Assembly: GCA_030167125.1 (NCBI GenBank)
Contig: CP126531.1
Location: 1 to 64,000, forward strand
Reading direction: 5' to 3'
DNA length: 64,000 bases
DNA from: Rhodanobacteraceae bacterium
Lineage (GTDB): Bacteria; Pseudomonadota; Gammaproteobacteria; Xanthomonadales; Rhodanobacteraceae
In this document: piece after piece, positions 1 through 8,395 of the stretch
Numbering within the stretch: position 1 is the first letter of the stretch
Layout of the letters: the number at the start of each line of letters is the position of its first letter
Notes under the pieces: model-generated
What the model was told of the DNA's origin: nothing
The model's input: only the letters and a program-made list of their open reading frames with translations
Databases searched by the model: none
Program-made: the position numbers and the translations under genes

Positions 1-133
1 CGTTGAAGAGGGTCACGCCATCCCCGGTCTTCAGGCGCAGCACCCGCAAGGCGTGCCCGCTGGCGTCCCTTGGCAGCGGCAGCGTATGGCCAGGTAGCAG
101 GGGAACGTCGACGAAGAGCCGGATTTCTCGCAT
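1..133 (-). CDS. rsmE: RsmE, 16S rRNA m3U1498 methyltransferase (5' part only)
   Basis: The minus strand from the ATG at 133 encodes 44 residues before the window ends. They begin MREIRLFVDVPLLPG and continue through GHALRVLRLKTGDGVTLFN. This is the start of the RsmE family: a short beta strand, then the H-x-x-R-V-L-R motif and a G-D-x-x-x-L-F-x motif of the N-terminal PUA-like RNA-binding domain. The family methylates N3 of U1498 in 16S rRNA. The SPOUT methyltransferase domain would lie beyond the left edge. Assignment rests on the N-terminal motif only. Confidence 0.8.
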   Translation of the reverse strand, partial: MREIRLFVDVPLLPGHTLPLPRDASGHALRVLRLKTGDGVTLFN

Positions 134-260
134 GAACGGGGAATCTTCCGCGGAAGCGGGGGGCAAAAGTATGAACGATCTCTGTCGCGATGTTGGCCTG
201 CCGTGGTTTAAAGGCGGGCACGGGCGCACAATGATCATCGGCACACTCAGGAGGCCGATC

Positions 261-623
261 ATGAACAAACCGGTCATCAAGAAACAGGTTCTCGTCACGG
301 CGCTGCTGGCTTTGTGTGGCGGCGCCCTTGCATTGCCTGCCTTCGCGCAAAACGCGCCGGACAATGCCCAGCCTCAGGCGCAGGCGGCAGCTTCATCGAA
401 TCAGTCCGCCACGTCGACTCAAAACGGCAAGCGCGCGGTACCGCCGCTCGATTCGCGGATGTGCATCCGCGATACGGGCAGCCACATTCCGCCGCCCAAG
501 GGCCAGTGCCTGCCGGTGACGGGCAGCAGCTACAGCCAGAAAGACATCCAGAACACCGGTGCCAACAACGTCGGACAAGCGTTGCAGATGCTCGATCCGT
601 CGGTGACGGTGCGCGGACACTGA
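261..623 (+). CDS. Small secreted protein of unknown function
   Basis: 120 residues from the ATG at 261, which follows a strong AGGAGG ribosome binding site. An open frame continues upstream but has no comparable signal. The first 30 residues form a signal peptide: MNKPVIKKQ, a hydrophobic stretch VLVTALLALCGGALALPA, then FAQ with likely cleavage after AFA or FAQ. The mature part has a Q/A/S-rich linker, two cysteines (in SRMCIRDTGS and KGQCLPVTG) and a C-terminal segment NNVGQALQMLDPSVTVRGH. That last segment resembles the start of a TonB-receptor plug motif, but there is no barrel. The two cysteines could form a periplasmic disulfide. I do not recognise the family. It stands alone between rsmE and spoT. 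Confidence 0.7.
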   Translation: MNKPVIKKQVLVTALLALCGGALALPAFAQNAPDNAQPQAQAAASSNQSATSTQNGKRAVPPLDSRMCIRDTGSHIPPPKGQCLPVTGSSYSQKDIQNTGANNVGQALQMLDPSVTVRGH

Positions 624-705
624 AGACCCGTTGGAGTCTTCCGGGCATTCCTGAGGCGTTCCGCGTACGTCGGTGCGCGGAACGTTCGAATCTGCCATCG
701 CGATA

Positions 706-734
706 TTGACTCGCGCCGCGCGCCTGTCTAGCTT
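706..734 (+). promoter_or_regulatory. Candidate spoT promoter, possibly giving a leaderless mRNA
   Basis: TTGACT (706-711) and TAGCTT (729-734) are separated by 17 bases. A start site about 7 bases after the -10 would fall on or next to the spoT ATG at 741, and no ribosome binding site precedes that ATG. The -35 is good (5/6) and the -10 is weak (4/6), so the call is tentative. Confidence 0.4.
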
Positions 735-740
735 GCGGGC

Positions 741-2918
741 ATGCGCAAGCGCAAAGCCAAGACAGAGGCAGCCGAAGCGGCCGGGCCGACCGCGGTTGCT
801 GAAACAGCGGGCATCGACGAACTTGCCACGCAGCTTGCGGCCTACCTTCCTCCCGAACAAATCGAACGCGTTCGTGGTGCGTACGCGGTAGGCGCGCGCG
901 CGCACGCCCGCCAGAAGCGCAAGAGCGGCGAACCGTACATCACCCATCCGCTCGCGGTGGCCGCGATCCTCGCCGGGCTGCGGCTGGATGCCGAGACCAT
1001 CATCGCGGCGATCCTGCACGACACGCTGGAAGACACCGGCATGACGCGCGTGCAGCTCGAGGCCAGCTTCGGCAGCACGGTCACCGAACTGGTGGATGGC
1101 GTCACCAAGCTCGAGCGCGTGGATTTCGCGAGCCGCATCGAAGCCGACGCCGAGAGCTTCCGCAAGATGCTGCTGGCGATGGCGCGCGACCTGCGCGTGA
1201 TCCTGATCAAGCTGGCCGATCGCCTGCACAACATGCGCACGCTGTCGGCGATGGCGCCCGACGCGCGCCGGCGCATCGCACGCGAGACGCTGGAGATTTA
1301 CGCGCCGATCGCGGCGCGCCTCGGCATGAACGCGATCCGCGCCGAGTTGCAGGACCTCGGCTTCCGCAGCCTGTATCCGGATCGCTACAAGATCATCGCG
1401 TCACGCATCAAGCGCACGCTGGGCAACCGCCGCGAATCGATGGAAAGGATCGAGCTGGCCCTGGCGGAACGCCTGGCCGCGGACGGCATCCCCGTGCGCA
1501 TCATCAGCCGGGTAAAGGCGCCGTACAGCATCTGGTCGAAGATGAAGGGCGAGCACAAGACCTTCGACCAGCTGATGGATGTGTACGGCTTCCGCCTGAT
1601 TACCGACAGCGTCGCGCATTGCTACCAGGCGCTCGGTTCCGCGCATTCGCTGTTCAAGCCGGTGGAGGGGCGCTTCAAGGATTTCATCGCGATCCCGAAG
1701 GCCAACGGCTACCAGTCGCTGCACACGGTGCTGTTCGGTCCGTTCGGCGCGCCGATCGAAATCCAGATCCGCACCGAAGAGATGGACATGGTCGCCGAGC
1801 GCGGGGTGGCGGCGCACTGGTCGTACAAGCAGGACGCGATTCCGTCCAACAGCGCGCAGTCGCGCGCGCGCGCGTGGGTCGCCGGACTTGCTGATTCACA
1901 GGCGGCGACCCCGTCGTCGCTGGAATTCTTCGAGAACGTCAAGGTCGACCTGTTCCCGGACGAGGTCTATCTGTTCACGCCGGCGGGCGACATCCAGGCA
2001 TTGCCCCGCAACGCGACCGCGCTCGACCTCGCCTTCGCGGTGCACACCGACGTCGGCATGCACGCGGTGGCGGCGCGCATCGACGGCAAGCTCGCGTCGC
2101 TGCGCGCGCAACCGACATCGGGTCAGACGGTGGAAGTGATCACGGCGCCTTCCGCCGCGCCCAATCCGTCGTGGCTGGATTTCGCGGTGACCGGCAAGGC
2201 GCGCGCGGCGATCCGCCAGTACCTGAAGCACCTGCAGCACGAGGACGCGATCGACTTCGGCCACCGCATGCTGGAAAGCGCGCTGGACGCCAGCGGTTCG
2301 AGCCTCGACGCGGTGCCGCCGGAAGCGCTGGACCGCTACCTCGCCGACAACAACCTGCGCCGCCTCGAAGACCTGTTGTCCGACATCGCGATGGGCAACC
2401 GCATGCCGGACCAGGTCGCAGCCAAATTGATCGCGCTGGGCGGTTCGGTGATCGGCACCGCGCAGCATCGCGCGGAAAAGATCCGCATCAGCGGCGCCGA
2501 GCGCGGCATCCTCAGTTTCGGCAACTGCTGCCATCCGGTGCCGGGCGACGACATCGTGGGTTATCTGTCACCCGGCAAGGGCATCGTCGTGCATCGCGTC
2601 GAGTGTCCCAACGTCACCGAGTTGTTCAAGCTGCCCGAGCGCCGCGTCGAGATCGGCTGGGACAGCGAAGTGCAGGGTGACTACCGCGTCGAGCTGCGGG
2701 TGGAAGTCGTCAATCGGCCCGGCGTGCTGGCGACGGTTTCCGCCGCGATCGCGGAAGCCAATTCCAACATCGATGACGTCAAGTACATCGAGCGCGGCAT
2801 CCAGGCCGCCACCTTGATCTTCACGATCGAAGTGAAGAACCGCAAGCACCTCGCCGACGTGATGCGACGCATCCGCAACACGAAAGTGGTGAATGGCGTC
2901 TATCGCTATCCGTTGTGA
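741..2918 (+). CDS. spoT: Bifunctional (p)ppGpp synthetase/hydrolase
   Basis: 725 residues, the normal length for long RelA/SpoT proteins. The HD hydrolase domain lies at about residues 60-200 and keeps its catalytic signature HDTLED (H93 D94, E97 D98), so ppGpp hydrolysis should be intact. This points to SpoT rather than RelA. The synthetase domain follows at about 235-370 (IPKANGYQSLHT, then EIQIRTEEMD). A TGS domain lies at about 408-470 (VYLFTPAGDIQALP), and an ACT/RRM domain closes the C-terminus (RPGVLATVSAAIAEANSNI). The enzyme sets the alarmone level during starvation and fatty-acid or carbon stress in the cytoplasm. In many relatives rpoZ lies upstream; it does not here. There is no clear ribosome binding site before the ATG. 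Confidence 0.95.
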   Translation: MRKRKAKTEAAEAAGPTAVAETAGIDELATQLAAYLPPEQIERVRGAYAVGARAHARQKRKSGEPYITHPLAVAAILAGLRLDAETIIAAILHDTLEDTGMTRVQLEASFGSTVTELVDGVTKLERVDFASRIEADAESFRKMLLAMARDLRVILIKLADRLHNMRTLSAMAPDARRRIARETLEIYAPIAARLGMNAIRAELQDLGFRSLYPDRYKIIASRIKRTLGNRRESMERIELALAERLAADGIPVRIISRVKAPYSIWSKMKGEHKTFDQLMDVYGFRLITDSVAHCYQALGSAHSLFKPVEGRFKDFIAIPKANGYQSLHTVLFGPFGAPIEIQIRTEEMDMVAERGVAAHWSYKQDAIPSNSAQSRARAWVAGLADSQAATPSSLEFFENVKVDLFPDEVYLFTPAGDIQALPRNATALDLAFAVHTDVGMHAVAARIDGKLASLRAQPTSGQTVEVITAPSAAPNPSWLDFAVTGKARAAIRQYLKHLQHEDAIDFGHRMLESALDASGSSLDAVPPEALDRYLADNNLRRLEDLLSDIAMGNRMPDQVAAKLIALGGSVIGTAQHRAEKIRISGAERGILSFGNCCHPVPGDDIVGYLSPGKGIVVHRVECPNVTELFKLPERRVEIGWDSEVQGDYRVELRVEVVNRPGVLATVSAAIAEANSNIDDVKYIERGIQAATLIFTIEVKNRKHLADVMRRIRNTKVVNGVYRYPL

Positions 2919-3046
2919 GCGACAAGCGGGTGAGGGGCGAGCACACGCGGCAACTCGTCTGTCTCCTCCGTGTCCAGCGCCCTCGCTACTCGTCGCTGGT
3001 CCCTGACGGCCGCTAAACTGTCACCATCTTGTCGCTGGAAACCATC

Positions 3047-3433
3047 ATGTCCCGTACTCCCATTCATTCCGATGCCGCGCCCAAGGCGATCGGCCCGTAT
3101 TCGCAGGCAGTCCGCAGCGGCAACACGTTGTATCTGTCCGGCCAGACGCCGCTCGATCCCGCCACCGGCGAGATGGTGGCAGGCGGCATCGACGCGCAAG
3201 CCGCGCGCGTGTTCGAGAACCTGAAGGCCGTGCTGGCAGCGGCGGGCGCTTCGTTCGACGACGTCGTGCGCGTGGCGATCTACATGACCGACCTCGGCAA
3301 CTTCGGTGCCGTCAACGAAGTCATGAAGAAGTATTTCAACGAACCGTACCCCGCGCGTTCGACGATCGGCGTGGCGGCGTTGCCGCGCGGTGCGGCGGTG
3401 GAGATCGATGTGATCGCGGTGACCGGTGGCTGA
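3047..3433 (+). CDS. ridA: RidA family enamine/imine deaminase
   Basis: 128 residues from the ATG at 3047 (MSRTPIHSDAAPKAIGPYSQ). An in-frame TTG 18 bases upstream is less likely. The whole protein is one YjgF/YER057c/UK114 domain: GPYSQAV near the start, the LYLSGQTPLDP strand, and the C-terminal PARSTIGVAALPRGA block whose first arginine is the substrate-carboxylate contact in RidA. RidA hydrolyses the reactive 2-aminoacrylate-type intermediates released by PLP enzymes, protecting them from damage. It follows spoT by 128 bases on the same strand and precedes recG by 48 bases. A gene beside spoT and recG is common in this lineage and in other gammaproteobacteria. Confidence 0.93.
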   Translation: MSRTPIHSDAAPKAIGPYSQAVRSGNTLYLSGQTPLDPATGEMVAGGIDAQAARVFENLKAVLAAAGASFDDVVRVAIYMTDLGNFGAVNEVMKKYFNEPYPARSTIGVAALPRGAAVEIDVIAVTGG

Positions 3434-3481
3434 CGCGCCGGCGTGCATCGTTGATACGCGGCATCGGCTAACCTTGCGCGG

Positions 3482-5644
3482 GTGACGACGCCCGCCGATA
3501 CGCACCCCATTCCGAGCAACGATCCCGGGCTCGCACCGGTGTCGACGCTGCCGGGCGTCGGTCCCGCGGTGGCGGACACGTTGCGCAGACTCGGCATCGA
3601 GCGCGTGCAGGATCTGTGGTTCCATCTGCCGCTGCGTTACGAGGACCGCACCCGCATCACGCCGCTCCGCGAGCTCGCCGCCGGCGAATCGGCACAAGTC
3701 GAAGGCGTGGTCGAAGCGATCCAGACCGGTTTCCGCCCGCGGCCGCAATTGCGCGTGGCGATCACCGATGCGTCGCGCGAGACATTGGTGTTGCGCTTCT
3801 TCCATTTCCGCCGCCAGCAGGCGCAGCAATTCGCGCCCGGCGTGCGGCTGCAATGCTATGGCGCGGTCCGCCACGGCCAGCACGGCCTGGAAATGGTGCA
3901 TCCGCAATATCGCGTGTTACGCGGGGAAGCGGTGGTCGAAGACACCTTGACGCCGGTCTATCCCGTTACCGAAGGACTCGGCCAGCAGCGCCTGCGCGGC
4001 GTGATCGAGAAGGCGCTGGCGCGCCTGCCTGATGCAGCCGCGCTGGAATTGATTCCGTCCGAACTGCTGGAGCCTTTGGGCTTGATGCCGTTGCGCGATG
4101 CGCTGCTGGGCGTGCACCGGCCGGCGCCGGACGCCGACGTGGCCGCGCTGCTGGCGTGCACGCATCCGGCGCAGCAGCGGCTGGCGTTCGAAGAACTGCT
4201 GGCCCACCACATCAGCCTCAAACAGATGCGTGCGCTGGTACGCAAGCATCGCGCGCCTGCGTTGCCGGCCGACGCCGGATTGCGGCAGCGCTTCCTCGAA
4301 GGTTTGCCCTTTGCGCTCACCCATGCGCAGGCGCGGGTGGCGCAGGAAGTCGGGCGTGATCTCGGAAAAAACGTGCCGATGCTGCGACTGGTGCAAGGCG
4401 ACGTCGGCTCGGGCAAGACGGTCGTGGCCGCGCTCGCCGCGCTGCATGCGATCGCGAACGGCCGGCAAACCGCGCTGATGGCGCCCACCGAACTGTTGGC
4501 CGAACAGCATCTGCGCAGTTTCCGCGCGTGGTTCGAACCGCTGGGCATCGACGTGGTGTGGCTTGCGGGCAAGGTGACGGGCCGTGCGCGCGCCAAGGCG
4601 CTGGCGCAACTCGCGGCGGGCGCACCGATCGTGGTCGGCACCCACGCGCTGATGCAGGAAGGCGTCGAATTCGCGAGGCTGGGTCTCGCCATCGTGGACG
4701 AGCAGCACCGCTTCGGCGTGCAGCAGCGGATGGCGCTGCGCGACAAGGGCCAGGCGGGTGGCGAGGCGCCGCATCAACTGGTGCTGACCGCGACGCCGAT
4801 CCCGCGCACGCTGGCCATGAGCGCCTACGCCGATCTCGATGTGTCCACGCTGGACGAATTGCCGCCCGGCCGTACGCCGGTGCGCACGGTCGCGATCGCC
4901 AATACCCGCCGCGACGAAGTCGTCGAGCGCATCCGCGCCGCGTGCGCGGAAGGGCGGCAGGCGTATTGGGTGTGCACGTTGATCGAGGAGGTTGGCGAAA
5001 AGTCCGCACCGGGACGTGCGGGCCCTGGCGAAGGGACCCGCGGACAACTACTCCAATTGCAGGCGCAGGCGGCCGAAGTCGCGCACGCACAACTTTGTGC
5101 CGCGCTGCCGGAACTCCGCGTCGGGCTGGTGCACGGACGCATGAAAGCGAATGACAAGCAGGTAGCGATGGATGCGTTCAAGGAAGGTCGCACCGCACTG
5201 CTGGTGGCGACGACTGTCATCGAAGTGGGCGTCGATGTCCCCAACGCCAGCCTGATGGTGATCGAGAACGCGGAGCGGCTGGGTCTTGCGCAACTGCACC
5301 AATTGCGCGGACGCGTGGGTCGCGGCAGCGTGGCTTCGACCTGCGTGTTGCTGTACCAGCCGCCTTTGTCCGGACTGGCGAAGCAGCGCCTGGAAACCCT
5401 GCGCGAGACCAACGACGGTTTCGCGATCGCGGAAATGGACCTGCGCCTGCGCGGTCCGGGTGAGTTGCTGGGCACGCGCCAGACCGGCGAGATGGGCTTC
5501 CGGGTGGCCGACATCGTGCGGGATGCGCGCCTGATGCCGGCCGTGCAGCGGGTCGGGACCGCGATGCTGCGTGGTCATCCGGTTCTGGCGCGGCGGCTGG
5601 TGGAGCGCTGGATCGGCGCCGCGGCGCGGTTTGCCGAGGCCTAG
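3482..5644 (+). CDS. recG: ATP-dependent DNA helicase RecG
   Basis: 720 residues from a GTG start. The N-terminal wedge domain contains the helix-hairpin-like TLPGVGPAVADTLRRLG and an OB-fold that grips branched DNA. The superfamily 2 motor carries Walker A GDVGSGKT (residues 306-313) and a DEQH box (406-409, followed by RFGVQQR). Motifs LTATPIPRT and QLRGRVGRG follow. The length matches the family. RecG drives regression and remodelling of stalled replication forks, R-loops and Holliday junctions. The only oddity is a short insertion after the EEVGEKS segment (AP-, G- and R-rich), which falls in a surface loop. Confidence 0.95.
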   Translation: MTTPADTHPIPSNDPGLAPVSTLPGVGPAVADTLRRLGIERVQDLWFHLPLRYEDRTRITPLRELAAGESAQVEGVVEAIQTGFRPRPQLRVAITDASRETLVLRFFHFRRQQAQQFAPGVRLQCYGAVRHGQHGLEMVHPQYRVLRGEAVVEDTLTPVYPVTEGLGQQRLRGVIEKALARLPDAAALELIPSELLEPLGLMPLRDALLGVHRPAPDADVAALLACTHPAQQRLAFEELLAHHISLKQMRALVRKHRAPALPADAGLRQRFLEGLPFALTHAQARVAQEVGRDLGKNVPMLRLVQGDVGSGKTVVAALAALHAIANGRQTALMAPTELLAEQHLRSFRAWFEPLGIDVVWLAGKVTGRARAKALAQLAAGAPIVVGTHALMQEGVEFARLGLAIVDEQHRFGVQQRMALRDKGQAGGEAPHQLVLTATPIPRTLAMSAYADLDVSTLDELPPGRTPVRTVAIANTRRDEVVERIRAACAEGRQAYWVCTLIEEVGEKSAPGRAGPGEGTRGQLLQLQAQAAEVAHAQLCAALPELRVGLVHGRMKANDKQVAMDAFKEGRTALLVATTVIEVGVDVPNASLMVIENAERLGLAQLHQLRGRVGRGSVASTCVLLYQPPLSGLAKQRLETLRETNDGFAIAEMDLRLRGPGELLGTRQTGEMGFRVADIVRDARLMPAVQRVGTAMLRGHPVLARRLVERWIGAAARFAEA

Positions 5645-5689
5645 GTTTTGTTTCCCTGAATGCCGCATCGCCCGCGGCGCCGCATCAGG

Positions 5690-5719
5690 TTGATTGCAGC
5701 GGTTCGGCCGGGTTACAAT
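5690..5719 (+). promoter_or_regulatory. Sigma-70-type promoter of rpmE2
   Basis: TTGATT (5690-5695) and TACAAT (5714-5719) are separated by 18 bases. Transcription would start near 5726, leaving a leader of about 34 bases before the rpmE2 ATG. Confidence 0.6.
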
Positions 5720-5759
5720 TCCGCCCTTGCCCGCAGCAATCCGATCCAGGCGAACACCC

Positions 5760-6008
5760 ATGAAAGCCGACATCCACCCCGATTACCACCCGGTGGTCTT
5801 CCAGGACGCCGCTTCCGACTTCGCGTTCCTCACGCGTTCGACGATGACGAGCGACGAGACCGTCAAGTGGGAAGACGGCAACGAATACCCCGTGATCAAG
5901 GTCGACATCTCGTCGGCTTCGCACCCGTTCTACACCGGCAAGCAGAAGGTGATGGACGCGGGCGGCCGCATCGACAAGTTCAAGCGACGCTACGCCGCGG
6001 GCAAGTGA
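5760..6008 (+). CDS. rpmE2: 50S ribosomal protein L31 type B
   Basis: 82 residues from the ATG at 5760 ([20 protein letters not shown]). This is the type-B form: it keeps the K-x-x-IHP-x-Y opening and the [13 protein letters not shown] block but has none of the zinc-binding CxxC cysteines of type A. Such zinc-independent paralogues replace the zinc-containing L31 under zinc limitation where both exist; whether this genome also has a type-A copy cannot be seen. It has its own promoter upstream and a strong terminator downstream, so it appears to be a single-gene unit. Confidence 0.95.
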   Translation: MKADIHPDYHPVVFQDAASDFAFLTRSTMTSDETVKWEDGNEYPVIKVDISSASHPFYTGKQKVMDAGGRIDKFKRRYAAGK

Positions 6009-6082
6009 GTTCAGGATGAACTCATCCCGGACAGCACAGGGATGTGCGTTGATCCGGGATCCAGCGACTGGCTTCGAAATCA

Positions 6083-6118
6083 AACGCCTTTCGTGAGCAA
6101 TCACGGAAGGCGTTTTCG
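6083..6118 (+). terminator. Intrinsic terminator after rpmE2
   Basis: A 14-bp stem (6083-6096 with 6101-6114, one G-U pair) closed by a GCAA tetraloop ends in TTTTCGTT. It lies 75 bases after the rpmE2 stop and upstream of the gltA promoter. Confidence 0.85.
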
Positions 6119-6161
6119 TTGCTGCATGCCGATCGCCTCACCTGCGTACGCAGCCGTATCG

Positions 6162-6170
6162 TGCGATAAT
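6162..6170 (+). promoter_or_regulatory. Candidate extended -10 element of gltA
   Basis: TGCGATAAT is an extended -10 (TG-n-GATAAT). No good -35 is visible 17-18 bases upstream. The gltA start codon lies 57 bases downstream. Confidence 0.4.
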
Positions 6171-6227
6171 TGACCGATTCAATCGAGCGAAAACGCGCGC
6201 ATGGCGCGTGCTTCCAAGGAGTCCCTC

Positions 6228-7511
<1,284 letters not shown>

Positions 7512-7621
7512 GTCGCTCGCTTCGCGAGCTGCAAGTCGCGCCTTCGGCGCTGGAAAGAGTAAAGAAGAGCCGCAAGCGCGCCTTGACTCTTTGCCCTTTG
7601 CAGGCGGCGCAGCCGCCGACT
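7512..7621. other. Hairpin-rich intergenic region between convergent genes
   Basis: Between gltA (+) and the minus-strand gene ending at 7622. It contains several short hairpins, such as GCTCGCTTCGCGAGC and GGCGGCGCAGCCGCC, and an inverted pair GAGTAAAG/CTTTACT. It probably serves as a bidirectional transcription stop; no gene is visible. Confidence 0.4.
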
Positions 7622-8257
7622 TTACTGTTTTACGGCGAGCAACTCTTCCAGCGCGGCCAGCGAAGCCCGCTGTTGCGGGCGCTCGTCGGTGCGGTCGAGC
7701 GGTGCCTGCCGCAGCGCGTCGCGCGGGAACACGGTGACGTCGACGGCCACGCCATCGGCGTTGAACAGGAACACCGGAAACTCCGCGTTGCGCTGGCGAT
7801 CCATGCGGAACGTGTGTGCGCGCGTTTCGAAGGCGACGCCGCGGTCCAGCAGGTAAGTCGCCACGTGTTCCGGTGAATCGTCGAACACGTGCAGGTTGAC
7901 CGGCGAGTGGCTGTCCGCCGTGCCGCTGAGCACGGGGCCGACCAGCCGCGGCTCGAACATTTGCAGGAAACGCATTATTCCGCGCGCAGCTTCGCGTCGC
8001 GTGCGCAAAGCCTGCGTCTGTTCCTCGGCATGGAACAGGCGCTGATGCTCGCGCAATGCTTCCTCGATTTCGCGATTGCGCGGCAGGTAACTGTCTTCGT
8101 CGACGCCAACGTGGCGCGCGGCCTTGCGTTTGGCCAGCTGGAAATCGCGGATGCCGTGCTCGCTGATCAGGCGCGCGGCCTCGAGCGCAACGCGGCGGCG
8201 CAACTGGTGGGCACGACCCTCGGCGTGGATACGGTGGTATCCGGCGGTCTTTTGCAT
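7622..8257 (-). CDS. Conserved hypothetical protein, possible nucleotidyltransferase-like
   Basis: 211 residues from the ATG at 8257 (MQKTAGYHRIHAEGRAHQLR). Visible features are an arginine-rich helical N-terminus, the segment LISEHGIRDFQLAKRKAARHVG, then DEDSYLPRNREIEEALREHQRLF. The mixed alpha/beta C-terminal half holds VNLHVFDDSPEHVATYLLDRGVAFE and FPVFLFNADGVAVDVTVFP, which suggests a small nucleotidyltransferase-type fold, but I see no unmistakable catalytic motif. There is no signal peptide. It lies downstream of mrcA on the same strand, 138 bases away. Product name uncertain. Confidence 0.6.
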   Translation of the reverse strand: MQKTAGYHRIHAEGRAHQLRRRVALEAARLISEHGIRDFQLAKRKAARHVGVDEDSYLPRNREIEEALREHQRLFHAEEQTQALRTRREAARGIMRFLQMFEPRLVGPVLSGTADSHSPVNLHVFDDSPEHVATYLLDRGVAFETRAHTFRMDRQRNAEFPVFLFNADGVAVDVTVFPRDALRQAPLDRTDERPQQRASLAALEELLAVKQ

Positions 8258-8395
8258 GTTGCTGTGCCCTTCAGCCGCGTCGGGGCCAGTGTCGCAAAAA
8301 CGCGGGGGGAAAAGCAAAGGCGGGGCGAGGGGCTGGGATTTGGAAGGAGCGACCCTGTTTCCCCGCTCGCCTCAATCCCCAGTCCCCAGCTCCCT

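Noticed and set aside
6201..6227. ATG start for citrate synthase at 6201
   Set aside because: The GTG at 6228 has AAGGAG at good spacing and gives catalytic residue numbers identical to E. coli GltA.
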